From: CASQEL01 sp036655975
GTDB lineage: Bacteria; Desulfobacterota; Desulfovibrionia; Desulfovibrionales; Desulfovibrionaceae
Length of the DNA stretch: 27,584 nt
NCBI GenBank assembly: GCA_036655975.1
Contig: JAVVPD010000027.1
Span: 1-27,584, forward strand
Direction of reading: 5' to 3'
Below, piece by piece: positions 14,288-23,177 of the stretch. How positions within the stretch are numbered: the stretch's first letter is position 1; the number at the start of each line of letters is the position of its first letter. Below the pieces are notes generated by a model that was not told the origin of the DNA, searched no databases, and saw nothing but the letters and a program-made list of their open reading frames with translations. Both the position numbers and the translations under genes were made by a program.

Positions 14288-15736
14288 ATGATAACAATGC
14301 CTTTTGATAGCCTTGTGCGGGAAGTGCGCCGTCAACAAACCGCCGTTTACGTGGATTCGCGTCAGGTGACCCCCGGCTCGGTCTTTGTGGCGGTACCCGG
14401 CGCACAGGAAGACGGCAATCATTTTATTCCGCAAGCGATTCTGGCAGGTGCACGAACCCTTGTGTGTCAGCAGCCGCCTGACCATGTGGACGAGGATTTG
14501 CGTATTGTTGTGCACCCTGATCCCCGTGCAGCGGTGTGGCACTTGGCCCAAGCCCTGTACGGCACGGACAGCCTGACCATGCAGGTGGTGGGTATTACCG
14601 GAACCAATGGCAAAACTACCACGGCCTATGTGCTGGAACATGTTTTTAGCGCTCTGGGGCGCAAAGTTGGCGTGCTGGGCACGGTCAATTATCGTTGGCC
14701 CGGTTTTGTGCAGGCTGCGCCGCTGACCACCCCAGATACCCTGACCCTGCACCGTATGTTGGCGCAGATGCAAGCGGCGGGTGTGGATATCGCCTTTTTG
14801 GAAATGTCATCCCACGCGTTGGACCAACAACGTGCGGGGGGCATCGTGTTTGACGGGGCGATTTTCTCCAATTTGACCCAAGATCATCTCGATTTTCATG
14901 CGGACATGGAGCACTACTTTCACGCCAAGGCAAAACTTTTTACCGAGCTTCCCCGGCAGAATAAGTCCGCAGTCATCAATGCGGATGATGCTTTTGGGCG
15001 GCGTTTACTCAGCATGTGCCCTGGGGCTTTGGGCTTTGGTCTCGGTGCGGAGGGCGTGGACGGGCACCGGCACTTACACGGGCGAGTATTGGCCTCAAGC
15101 ACGGCGGGTGTGCATTTGCACATGCGTTTGGGCGCGCAAGAATGGGAATTGCGTTCTCCGCTGGTGGGCGCGTTTAACGCGTCTAATTTGCTGGCGGTGC
15201 AGGGGCTGTGCTTAGAGCTGGGGCTGAACCCGCAAGATTTACAAAGTTTGGAAGATTTTCACGGCGTGTCTGGCAGGTTGGAAAGAGTGCCTAACCCGCG
15301 TGGGCTGGACGTGTTTGTCGATTATGCCCATAGCCCTGATGCGCTGGTCAATGTGCTTCAAGCCCTGCGTGGTGCGGGTTTTGAGCGTATCATTACCCTG
15401 TTTGGCTGTGGCGGCAACCGTGACCGGACTAAAAGGCCGCGCATGGGCGAGGCTGTGGCCCTGTGGTCAGATGTGGCCGTGTTGACTTCGGACAATCCCC
15501 GTTTTGAAAAACCGGAAGACATCATTGCCGATGTTTTGCCCGGCTTGGAGAGGGCCAAAGAAGTGGTGGTGGAAGCCGACAGGCGCACCGCTACCCAAGT
15601 GGCCCTGAATATGTTGCGCCCCGGTGACGCGCTGTTGGTGGCGGGGAAAGGGCATGAAGAGTATCAATTAATTGAAGGTGTCAAACATTCTTACAGCGAC
15701 CAGCAAACCATTCGGGAGTTGCTCAAATGCGTATGA
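14288..15736 (+). CDS. murE: UDP-MurNAc-L-Ala-D-Glu:meso-2,6-diaminopimelate ligase MurE
   Basis: A 482-residue Mur ligase adding the third peptide residue to the wall precursor in the cytoplasm. DSRQVTPGSVFVAVPG (23-38) is the UDP-binding start, GITGTNGKTT (102-111) the ATP loop, and EMSSHALDQQR (172-182) and NLTQDHLDFH (195-204) are ligase blocks. GCGGNRDRTKRP (373-384) precedes DNPR (402-405), the motif that selects meso-diaminopimelate rather than lysine. ATG 14288 gives the normal MurE N-terminus; the frame stays open upstream inside ftsI, but GGAGAGA 8-14 bases before the ATG supports this start. The end overlaps murF by 10 bases. Confidence 0.96.
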   Translation: MITMPFDSLVREVRRQQTAVYVDSRQVTPGSVFVAVPGAQEDGNHFIPQAILAGARTLVCQQPPDHVDEDLRIVVHPDPRAAVWHLAQALYGTDSLTMQVVGITGTNGKTTTAYVLEHVFSALGRKVGVLGTVNYRWPGFVQAAPLTTPDTLTLHRMLAQMQAAGVDIAFLEMSSHALDQQRAGGIVFDGAIFSNLTQDHLDFHADMEHYFHAKAKLFTELPRQNKSAVINADDAFGRRLLSMCPGALGFGLGAEGVDGHRHLHGRVLASSTAGVHLHMRLGAQEWELRSPLVGAFNASNLLAVQGLCLELGLNPQDLQSLEDFHGVSGRLERVPNPRGLDVFVDYAHSPDALVNVLQALRGAGFERIITLFGCGGNRDRTKRPRMGEAVALWSDVAVLTSDNPRFEKPEDIIADVLPGLERAKEVVVEADRRTATQVALNMLRPGDALLVAGKGHEEYQLIEGVKHSYSDQQTIRELLKCV

Positions 15737-17130
15737 CCTTGACCGATGTGCAGCACGCTTGCGCCGCGCGTCTGTCTGGCACAGACAGTGTTTGCATTAC
15801 GGGCATTGCTACGGACAATCGCCACGTGCGGGCGGGGGATTTGTTTGTGTGCATTGTCGGTGAGCATTTTGACGGGCATGCGTATGCGGCGGCGGCGGTG
15901 CACAGTGGCGCTGTGGCGGTGCTGTGCCAGCGGGATTTTGAATCGGACTTGGGCGCCGTTCCTGTGCTGCGTGTAGACAATACCGTGCGCGCTCTTGGGC
16001 AACTGGCCCATGCTTGGCGCTTGCGTACCGCTGCCAAGGTTGTGGGGGTGACAGGCTCGGCGGGTAAAACGACGGTTAAAGAAGTGCTGGCGCAGGTGTT
16101 GTCCGTCCACGGAAGCACGGCGTGCAACGCCTTGAATTTGAATAATCAGATCGGCCTGCCCACCTCAATATTGCGTACCCAAGGCGACGAAAAATTTTGG
16201 GTGATGGAAGCGGGAATCAGCAAAGCCCATGATATGGACGAGCTGGGCGGCATTTTACAACCCGATGTGGCGTTGATTCTTAATGTTGCCAATGCTCACA
16301 CAGAAGGTTTGGGTGATAAGGGCGTGGCGTGGCACAAGTCTACCCTTTTGCGCCACTTGGCCCCGCACGGGCAATCTCTGGTAAGTGCGGATTATCCTGA
16401 TTTAGTCCGCGAGGCCCGCACGGCCGATCCCCAGGTGCAATTTTTTTCTACCGCTGCCAAACCTCTGCGTTATCGTGCCGCATATAATGGCATTGTGCGT
16501 ACTGCCACGGGGGAGGAACGCGGCGTGTACCGTTTGTGGCTCGACGGGACAACAGTGGATGTGGAAAGCCCTTTTTCTGGGGCCTATGGCACGGAAAACG
16601 TCATCGCCATTGCCGCCATCGCCCACATGCTCGGTTTGAGCAATGCGGAAATCGTCCGGGGTTTTGCCACCGCCTCCTTGCCCCAACAGCGTTTTCAAAC
16701 CCGGCAGATCGGCACATGGTGCAGCATCAACGATACCTATAATGCCAATCCCCTGTCGATGAAGCGCATGCTGGAAGCTTCCGCCGAAAAAGCGGGCAAG
16801 CACGCGCTGGTGTGTCTGCTGGGGGCCATGGGTGAACTGGGGGCTGAAGCTCTGCCGGAACACTATGCACTGGGCAGATTTTTGGCAACCTTGCGCCCCA
16901 AGGCCGTGTTTTGGCACGGTGCGTATTTTGAGCAACTCTCCTCTGGGCTTGAGGCGCAGGGCTATACGGGTATTTGCGCCCCCGTGTGCGATCCGCAAGA
17001 ATTTTTGGACCAATTGGCGCGCAGTCAAGTGGATGGCGGCGTCATACTGTTTAAAGGCTCACGCTCCAACGGCCTAGAGCGGTATTGTCAGGCTTTTGAG
17101 GCCCAACAGGAGAAGAATAGTGCTGTATAA
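15727..17130 (+). CDS. murF: UDP-MurNAc-tripeptide:D-Ala-D-Ala ligase MurF
   Basis: A 467-residue Mur ligase that adds D-Ala-D-Ala to finish the UDP-MurNAc-pentapeptide. IATDNRHVRAGDLFVCI (27-43) is the UDP-substrate region, GVTGSAGKTTVKE (107-119) the ATP loop typical of MurF, and LNLNNQIGLPTSIL (136-149), MEAGISKAHDM (160-170) and NVANAHTEGLG (186-196) are central-domain blocks. NDTYNANPLSMK and LLGAMGELG belong to the C-terminal domain. The start lies inside the end of murE (10-base overlap) and the end overlaps the mraY start by 11 bases. D-Ala-D-Ala ligase itself (ddl) is not in this window. Confidence 0.96.
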   Translation: MRMTLTDVQHACAARLSGTDSVCITGIATDNRHVRAGDLFVCIVGEHFDGHAYAAAAVHSGAVAVLCQRDFESDLGAVPVLRVDNTVRALGQLAHAWRLRTAAKVVGVTGSAGKTTVKEVLAQVLSVHGSTACNALNLNNQIGLPTSILRTQGDEKFWVMEAGISKAHDMDELGGILQPDVALILNVANAHTEGLGDKGVAWHKSTLLRHLAPHGQSLVSADYPDLVREARTADPQVQFFSTAAKPLRYRAAYNGIVRTATGEERGVYRLWLDGTTVDVESPFSGAYGTENVIAIAAIAHMLGLSNAEIVRGFATASLPQQRFQTRQIGTWCSINDTYNANPLSMKRMLEASAEKAGKHALVCLLGAMGELGAEALPEHYALGRFLATLRPKAVFWHGAYFEQLSSGLEAQGYTGICAPVCDPQEFLDQLARSQVDGGVILFKGSRSNGLERYCQAFEAQQEKNSAV

Positions 17131-18196
17131 TCTGCTGGTGCCCTTGGCGTCCGAGTGGACGGCCCTCAATGTTTTCCGATACATAACCTTCCGTTCTGTG
17201 TGGGCGCTGGTGACAGCACTGCTCATTTCCATTTTTATCGGCCCCATGTTTATCCGTTGGTTGCGCCGCCTCAAGTTCGGGCAATATGTCCACGAAGACG
17301 TGACCGCCCATCAGGCCAAAGCCGGAACCCCCACCATGGGGGGCTTGCTGATTATTTTTAGCCTTACGGTCAGTGTGCTCCTGTGGGCAGATTGGCGCAA
17401 TGTGTACATCTGGCTGACACTTTTTGTGTTCTGGGGTTTTGGTTTGGTAGGTTTTATCGACGATTTCACGAAGATTCGTCGTAAAAATAATAAGGGTATC
17501 TCCGGCAAAACCAAATTGCTGGGGCAGTTCATCATTGCCGGTATTGCCATGTTTCTGCTTGTGAACGAACCCGCTTTTTCTACCAAACTCGCCATTCCCT
17601 TCTTTAAGGTTATTAATCCTGATCTCGGGTGGTTCTACATTCCCTTTGCCATGGTGGTCATGGTGGGGGCCTCCAACGGCGTTAATCTTACCGACGGACT
17701 GGACGGCCTTGCTATCGGCCCCACCATCGTTGCCAGCGCGGTGTTCGCTATTTTTATTTATGTGGCGGGTAACGCCTTGTTCTCCCAATATCTTTTACTT
17801 CCCTATGCTCCTGGCGTGGGCGAGGTGACTGTTTTTTGCGCCGCTTTGGTGGGCGCGGGTTTGGGGTTTTTGTGGTACAATGCCTACCCCGCTCAGGTGT
17901 TTATGGGGGATGTTGGCTCGCTGAGTCTGGGCGGTGTGCTCGGCTTTTTGTCCGTACTGTGCAAGGAAGAGTTGATTCTGGCCGTGGTGGGGGGGCTTTT
18001 TGTGGCGGAAACCCTATCGGTCATTTTGCAGGTAAGTTATTTTAAGTGGAGCGGCGGCAAACGAATTTTCCGTATGGCTCCTTTGCATCACCATTTTGAA
18101 TTGAAAGGTATTCCCGAATCCAAAATTATTATCCGCTTTTGGATTACTTCAGCCCTGCTCGGGCTGGTCGCTTTATCTGTGCTGAAGTTACGATAA
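17120..18196 (+). CDS. mraY: Phospho-N-acetylmuramoyl-pentapeptide transferase MraY
   Basis: A 358-residue inner-membrane enzyme that transfers phospho-MurNAc-pentapeptide to undecaprenyl phosphate, forming lipid I. KAGTPTMGGLLII, LVGFIDDFTKIRRKNNKGISG (the Mg-binding DD), SNGVNLTDGLDGLA, NAYPAQVFMGDVGSLSLGG and PLHHHFELKG are all in family order among about ten helices. The GTG start at 17120 is chosen because AGGAG (17108-17112) lies 7 bases upstream and VLYNLLVPL is a normal MraY N-terminus; the frame is open a little further but without such a site. The first 11 bases overlap murF. murD starts 30 bases downstream. Confidence 0.96.
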   Translation: MLYNLLVPLASEWTALNVFRYITFRSVWALVTALLISIFIGPMFIRWLRRLKFGQYVHEDVTAHQAKAGTPTMGGLLIIFSLTVSVLLWADWRNVYIWLTLFVFWGFGLVGFIDDFTKIRRKNNKGISGKTKLLGQFIIAGIAMFLLVNEPAFSTKLAIPFFKVINPDLGWFYIPFAMVVMVGASNGVNLTDGLDGLAIGPTIVASAVFAIFIYVAGNALFSQYLLLPYAPGVGEVTVFCAALVGAGLGFLWYNAYPAQVFMGDVGSLSLGGVLGFLSVLCKEELILAVVGGLFVAETLSVILQVSYFKWSGGKRIFRMAPLHHHFELKGIPESKIIIRFWITSALLGLVALSVLKLR

Positions 18197-18226
18197 AAAT
18201 AGAACGTCATTACGAAGGCAAGAGTT

Positions 18227-19525
18227 ATGGTACTTGAAGATTTGCGCGCGAAACCTTTGAAGCAAGGGTCTAAAGTCGTTGTTGTAGGGGCGGGGCGTTC
18301 AGGAATGGCGGCGGTACGTCTTTTGGTGCGCCAAAAAATGCGGGTGCGTTTGCTGGAAAAGGATCCTGCCCGCATTCATGCGGATTTCCGTGTGGAAGCT
18401 GAGGCTGCTGGGGTAGACATTGTTTGCGGTGAGCATACCAGCGGGCATTTTGTGGGGGCCGATTATGTGATCCCGAGCCCTGGCATGCCCTTGGCGGTTT
18501 TACTGCCCCTGCTGCCCACGAGCGGCGGCCCCGAGGTGCTGGCAGAAATGGAATTGGCGTGGCGCTTTCTTTCGGGCGAAGCGGTGTTGGCGATTACGGG
18601 CACCAGCGGTAAAACCACAACAGCCAGTTTGGCGGCAGCCATGTTGGGCGCGCAAGGATTCAGCGTGTTTTTGGGCGGCAATATTGGCACGCCCTTGTCC
18701 GAATATGTGTTGGGGGGCCGCAAGGCGGATGTGGTGGTGGTAGAAATTTCCAGTTTTCAGTTGCAAACCTGTTCGACCTTTTGTCCCAAGGTTGGCGTGT
18801 TGCTCAATATTAGTGAAAATCATCTGGATTATCACGCAGACATGAAGGAATATATCAGCGCTAAATTTCGACTGTTCCGCTGTCAGGAAGAAGATGACAT
18901 TGCCGTTTTTGGGCAAGAGTTGGCTCCGCTGGTGAAGGTGATGCACGTCAAGGCGCGACAGGTATGGATAGGCGATACTGAGCGTTTTAGCCAGAGTCAG
19001 CTTTTTGGCAAGCATAATCGCACGAATATGGAGGCCGCGTGGCTGGCCTGCCGCGAATTCGGGGTGCGTGAGGAAAATGCCGCCAAGGCAGTGGCCGCTT
19101 TTAAGCCTTTGCCCCATCGTCTGGAAAAAGTAGCGGAAAAAAATCAGGTGCTGTATGTGAACGATTCCAAATGCACCACGGTGTCCTCGCTGAAAGTGGC
19201 TTTGGAAGCCTTTGACAGGCCTGTTGTGCTGCTGTGCGGGGGCAAGTTCAAGGGGGGCGATCTGGCAGGCTTGCGCGATTTAGTATTGCAGCATGTCAAA
19301 AGGGTCGCCCTGTTCGGGGCCAGCCGTGAACATTTTGAACAGGCTTGGGAAAACCTTGTGCCCATGAGCTGGGACGCGAATCTAGAGCAGGCCGTGCACA
19401 GAATACACAGTGCCTGTGCGGCAGGAGATGTGCTGCTGCTGGCTCCGGCGACTTCCAGCTTTGACCTCTACGCCAATTATAGGGAGCGCGGTAACGACTT
19501 TAAGCGTATTGTCGGGAGTTTATGA
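18227..19525 (+). CDS. murD: UDP-MurNAc-L-Ala:D-Glu ligase MurD
   Basis: A 432-residue Mur ligase that adds D-glutamate. KVVVVGAGRSGMAAVRLL (16-33) is the Rossmann-like UDP-substrate domain; ITGTSGKTTT (123-132) is the ATP loop, and VVEISSFQL and ISENHLDYHADMKEY are the central blocks. HRLEKV, VNDSKCTT and GGKFKGGDLAGL belong to the C-terminal domain (most MurD proteins read NDSKATN, so Cys-Thr is a mild variant). GGCAAGAG about 3-10 bases before the ATG serves as a modest ribosome site. The stop overlaps the ftsW start (ATGA). Length is close to the usual 440-450. Confidence 0.95.
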   Translation: MVLEDLRAKPLKQGSKVVVVGAGRSGMAAVRLLVRQKMRVRLLEKDPARIHADFRVEAEAAGVDIVCGEHTSGHFVGADYVIPSPGMPLAVLLPLLPTSGGPEVLAEMELAWRFLSGEAVLAITGTSGKTTTASLAAAMLGAQGFSVFLGGNIGTPLSEYVLGGRKADVVVVEISSFQLQTCSTFCPKVGVLLNISENHLDYHADMKEYISAKFRLFRCQEEDDIAVFGQELAPLVKVMHVKARQVWIGDTERFSQSQLFGKHNRTNMEAAWLACREFGVREENAAKAVAAFKPLPHRLEKVAEKNQVLYVNDSKCTTVSSLKVALEAFDRPVVLLCGGKFKGGDLAGLRDLVLQHVKRVALFGASREHFEQAWENLVPMSWDANLEQAVHRIHSACAAGDVLLLAPATSSFDLYANYRERGNDFKRIVGSL

Positions 19526-20694
19526 TGGAAAATAGCAAAAAACAAAGCGCCTTGGGTCGCTTGTTGTCGCAAGACGGCAATTCTACAGGACCTTTCGATT
19601 GGTGGCTATTTACCATTATGGTGTGTCTGCTGGCTATTGGTCTGGTTATGGTGCTCAGTGCCAGCGGTATTGTGGCGGAAAAGTTGAACGGCGATAAATA
19701 CTATTTTTTTAAGCGACAATTGGTGTTTGCGTGTGCTGGGGGCGTTGCTTTGTGGATTGCAGCGCTCATGCCACGGGAATGGCTGTATAAAGTTCAGTAT
19801 CCAGCTTTGATTGTCGCATTGATTTTATTGCTCATCACGCTATCGCCATTGACACCGCGTATCAACGGTGCCAAACGCTGGCTGCCCTTGGGGCCCATAT
19901 CCATCCAGCCCATGGAATTTGTGAAGATCGCGCTGGTTTTTTATCTGGCGTATTTTATGAGCAGCAAACAGGCTTTGATTAAAACCTTCAGCCGTGGGGT
20001 TATTCCCCCCTTTGCGGTGACGGGCCTGTTCTGTTTTCTGCTGCTGCTGCAACCGGACTTTGGCAGTGCCGTGGTGTTAGCGGGAATTTTATTCTTTATG
20101 TGTGTGGCGGGGGGAACGCGCTTTGTGTACCTGTTTATTGCCGTAGGCATGGCGCTGTCGGGCGCTTTGGCACTGGCCATTGCTTCGCCCTACCGTTTGC
20201 GCCGCTTGACCGCCTTTTTAGACCCCTTTCAGGACGCGCAGAATACGGGGTACCAATTGGTGCAGTCCCTCTATGCGATCGGGTCGGGAAGTTTCTTTGG
20301 CGTGGGCGTGGGGGCAAGCAAACAGAAAATGTTCTATTTGCCGGAAGCGCATAACGACTTCATTATGGCGGTTCTGGGTGAGGAAATGGGCTTTTTGGGC
20401 ATAAGTGTGGTGATGATTTTGTTTGCGCTGTTATTCTGGCGTTGTTACCGCATCGTGCTGGGGCAGAAAAATTTGCGTGACCGTTTTACGGCCTTTGGCA
20501 TTTCGTTGATTTTAAGCATGGGCGCGGTGATGAATTTGGCGGTGGTGATGGGCGTTGCCCCCCCCAAGGGGGTACCCATGCCGCTGATGAGTTATGGGGG
20601 CAGTAATTTGCTCGCAACCATGTTGTGTGTGGGGCTGTTGATGAATTTTTCACGTACCGTGAAATTATGGAATGAGTCCTATGAACGAATGTGA
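19522..20694 (+). CDS. ftsW: SEDS peptidoglycan polymerase FtsW
   Basis: A 390-residue polytopic protein with about ten helices. LLAIGLVMVLSASGIVAEK (helix 1), ITLSPLTPRINGAKRWLPLGP, LLLQPDFGSAVVL, GYQLVQSLYAIGSGSFFGVGVGAS, LPEAHNDFIMAVLGEEMGFLG and MPLMSYGGSNLLATML mark the SEDS family, with the acidic residue of the QPDFG block in the usual catalytic position. FtsW polymerises septal glycan from lipid II together with FtsI; position in the dcw cluster distinguishes it from RodA. The start shares ATGA with the end of murD (a second ATG follows at 19525). The end overlaps murG. Confidence 0.94.
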   Translation: MMENSKKQSALGRLLSQDGNSTGPFDWWLFTIMVCLLAIGLVMVLSASGIVAEKLNGDKYYFFKRQLVFACAGGVALWIAALMPREWLYKVQYPALIVALILLLITLSPLTPRINGAKRWLPLGPISIQPMEFVKIALVFYLAYFMSSKQALIKTFSRGVIPPFAVTGLFCFLLLLQPDFGSAVVLAGILFFMCVAGGTRFVYLFIAVGMALSGALALAIASPYRLRRLTAFLDPFQDAQNTGYQLVQSLYAIGSGSFFGVGVGASKQKMFYLPEAHNDFIMAVLGEEMGFLGISVVMILFALLFWRCYRIVLGQKNLRDRFTAFGISLILSMGAVMNLAVVMGVAPPKGVPMPLMSYGGSNLLATMLCVGLLMNFSRTVKLWNESYERM

Positions 20695-21799
20695 CACAAA
20701 AAGTTTACACCGAGTGCTGCTTACCACCGGCGGTACGGGCGGGCATGTCTTTCCCGCTTTGGCTGTGGCTGAAGAATTGCAGCGCCGTTATCCTCAGATA
20801 TCCTTGCTGTTTGTAGGCTCGCAATACGGGCCTGAGGCGCGCATGGTTACCAATGCGGGTATTGAATTTCGGGGTCTTCCCGTGCGCGGCTTTGTGGGGC
20901 GCGGGGCGCGGGCGCTGGGGTCGAGCTTGCTGATGAGCCAGGCCGTGTTTAAGGCTTTGTGGGTAGTGTGCGGTTTTAAACCGCAGGTAACTTTGGGCTT
21001 TGGGGGCTATGCGGCCTTTGCGCCCATGCTGGCCTCGCGTTTGCGCGGGGTGCCCACGGCGCTGCACGAGCAAAATGCCGTGGCTGGTGTGAGCAATAAA
21101 GTTTTGGCGCGTTTGAGCCGCAAGATATTTCTATCCCTGCCGGATACGGCGGGTTTCAATCCGCGTAAATGCGTACTGACGGGAAATCCTGTGCGCCATA
21201 CGGTGGCGGCGGTAGGCGTGGCCCGACACCGTAGAAATTTTAGCCGCCCAGAACCTTCCCGCAATTTGCTGGTGGTGGGGGGCAGTCAGGGGGCGCGGGC
21301 GCTGAATGCCTGCGTTATGACGGCTTTGCCCGTGTTCAAAGCGGCGGGACTTGAGCTGCTTCACCAGACGGGTCAACAAGATTTTGAAAAAGTCCAAGCC
21401 GCCTATGTGCGCGCTGGATATGCCCCAGATTGTGTGCAACCTTTTATTGAAGACATGGCGCAGGCCTATGATTGGGCGGATCTTGCTTTATGCCGAGCCG
21501 GTGCCACCACCGTGGCAGAACTTTCCGCCGTGGGTCTGCCCGCAGTGCTGGTGCCTTTTCCGGCTGCCGCACACGATCATCAAACCTACAATGCCCGTAC
21601 TTTGGCCCGCACAGGTGCTGCGGTACTGGTGCAAGAAGCAGATATGTTGCATATGGATGTTTCGGCTCTCATACTAAGATTGTTTAATGATACAAGTGCC
21701 TTGATTGGTATGGCTACCTCTGCCTACGCGCAAGCGCAGGAAGATGCTGCGGTCAAGGTTGTAGACGAATTGGAAGTCCTGTTATATAGTTTAAAATAG
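20681..21799 (+). CDS. murG: Undecaprenyldiphospho-muramoylpentapeptide beta-N-acetylglucosaminyltransferase MurG
   Basis: A GT28 glycosyltransferase of 372 residues that adds GlcNAc to lipid I to give lipid II on the inner face of the membrane. LLTTGGTGGHVFPALAVAEEL is the N-terminal G-rich loop, LHEQNAVAGVSNKVLA the acceptor-domain block, VVGGSQGARALN the second G loop, and RAGATTVAELSAVGLPAVLVPFPAAAHDHQ the UDP-GlcNAc site. Two in-frame ATGs exist, 20672 and 20681. The second is preferred because GGA (20669-20671) lies 9 bases upstream; the first has no ribosome site. Either start overlaps the end of ftsW. murC follows after 12 bases. Confidence 0.94.
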   Translation: MNECDTKSLHRVLLTTGGTGGHVFPALAVAEELQRRYPQISLLFVGSQYGPEARMVTNAGIEFRGLPVRGFVGRGARALGSSLLMSQAVFKALWVVCGFKPQVTLGFGGYAAFAPMLASRLRGVPTALHEQNAVAGVSNKVLARLSRKIFLSLPDTAGFNPRKCVLTGNPVRHTVAAVGVARHRRNFSRPEPSRNLLVVGGSQGARALNACVMTALPVFKAAGLELLHQTGQQDFEKVQAAYVRAGYAPDCVQPFIEDMAQAYDWADLALCRAGATTVAELSAVGLPAVLVPFPAAAHDHQTYNARTLARTGAAVLVQEADMLHMDVSALILRLFNDTSALIGMATSAYAQAQEDAAVKVVDELEVLLYSLK

Positions 21800-21811
21800 A
21801 GGTTTATAAAT

Positions 21812-23173
21812 ATGCACTCACGTATTAAGCGCATTCACATGATAGGCATCGGCGGGTCAGGTATGAGCGGCATAGCCGAAGTTCTGTTGAACATGGGCTA
21901 TGAAGTCCACGGATCTGACTTGAGCGATTCTGCGCCGGTACAGCGTTTACGGCATTTGGGGGCGTGTGTGCATATCGGTCACGCGGCGGAAAATGTTTCG
22001 GACGTGCAAGTGCTGGTCAAATCTACGGCAGTAGCGGAAGACAATCCCGAAGTGCAGGCCGCCCGTGCCAAGGGTATCCCGATTATTCCTCGGGCCGAAA
22101 TGTTGGCAGAATTGATGCGCTTGCGTCAGGGCATTGCCATAGCGGGTACCCACGGCAAAACGACCACCACGTCTTTTACGGCGGCTATTTTTGACGCCGC
22201 GCATCAGGATCCTACCGTCATCATTGGCGGTTTGCTCAATGCCTATGGGGCCAATGCGCGTTTGGGCGGCGGTGAATATCTGATTGCCGAGGCCGATGAA
22301 TCCGACGGTTCCTTCTTGTGTCTGATTTCTATTATTAACGTGGTGACGAATGTTGACCGCGACCATGTGGATTTTTATCCCCAGCAGCAGGATATTGACG
22401 ATGCTTTTGTGGCCTTTATGAATAAGGTGCCTTTTTATGGCATGAATATTGTGTGTGGCGATGATGTGGGGGTGCAGCGTTTGTTGCCGCGCATTAAACG
22501 TCCGGTGGTGACCTATGGTTTTGGGGAAGAAAACATGCTGCGGGCAGTGCCCGTGGCGTGCGGGGCTACCAGCCGCTTTGAGGTGCTGTTCAAGGGCGAA
22601 AGTCTGGGCATTGTGGAATTGAAGCATCCCGGTAGACACAATATTTGCAACGCCTTGGCGTCCATTGGCGTGGCTCTGGAAGTGGGGATTTCCTTTGCGG
22701 AGTGCAGGCGTGGTTTGGCCGAATTTAGGGGCGTGGGGCGCCGCTTTGAACGCAAGGGTACTGTCAGGGGCATTGAGGTGGTGGACGATTATGGGCATCA
22801 CCCGGCCGAAATTGCGGCAACCTTGGCAACCGCACGGCAGGTGTTCCCCAACCGACGCTTGGTGGTGGCTTTTCAACCCCACCGCTTTAGCCGCACCCAA
22901 GCCCTGTTTGGTGAATTCTGCCATGTGTTTGCTCCGGTGGATACCTTGGTTTTGACCGAAATTTATGCGGCCTGTGAACAGCCTATCCCCGGTGTGAGCG
23001 GGCAAAGCTTGGCGCAGGGGATTCGGCAGGTTACGCAAACCGATGTACGGTATTTTCAGAACATTGACGGTATGATTGCCGGACTGCGCGATATTTTGCA
23101 GGAAGGCGACGTGCTGCTCACCTTGGGGGCGGGCACCATCACCCGTATTGGCCCCGCAATTTTGGGAGGTTGA
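21812..23173 (+). CDS. murC: UDP-N-acetylmuramate:L-alanine ligase MurC
   Basis: A 453-residue Mur ligase attaching L-alanine, the first peptide residue. HMIGIGGSGMSGIAEVLLNMGY (9-30) is the UDP-binding loop, AGTHGKTTTTSF (111-122) the ATP loop, EADESDGSFL and NVDRDHVDFY the metal and substrate blocks, and DDYGHHPAEI and FQPHRFSRT the C-terminal domain signatures. These are diagnostic for MurC over the other Mur ligases. AGAGG lies about 9 bases before the ATG. murB starts 4 bases after the stop. MurC and MurB adjacent, with ftsQ next, is a common order outside enteric bacteria. Confidence 0.96.
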   Translation: MHSRIKRIHMIGIGGSGMSGIAEVLLNMGYEVHGSDLSDSAPVQRLRHLGACVHIGHAAENVSDVQVLVKSTAVAEDNPEVQAARAKGIPIIPRAEMLAELMRLRQGIAIAGTHGKTTTTSFTAAIFDAAHQDPTVIIGGLLNAYGANARLGGGEYLIAEADESDGSFLCLISIINVVTNVDRDHVDFYPQQQDIDDAFVAFMNKVPFYGMNIVCGDDVGVQRLLPRIKRPVVTYGFGEENMLRAVPVACGATSRFEVLFKGESLGIVELKHPGRHNICNALASIGVALEVGISFAECRRGLAEFRGVGRRFERKGTVRGIEVVDDYGHHPAEIAATLATARQVFPNRRLVVAFQPHRFSRTQALFGEFCHVFAPVDTLVLTEIYAACEQPIPGVSGQSLAQGIRQVTQTDVRYFQNIDGMIAGLRDILQEGDVLLTLGAGTITRIGPAILGG

Positions 23174-23177
23174 GGCT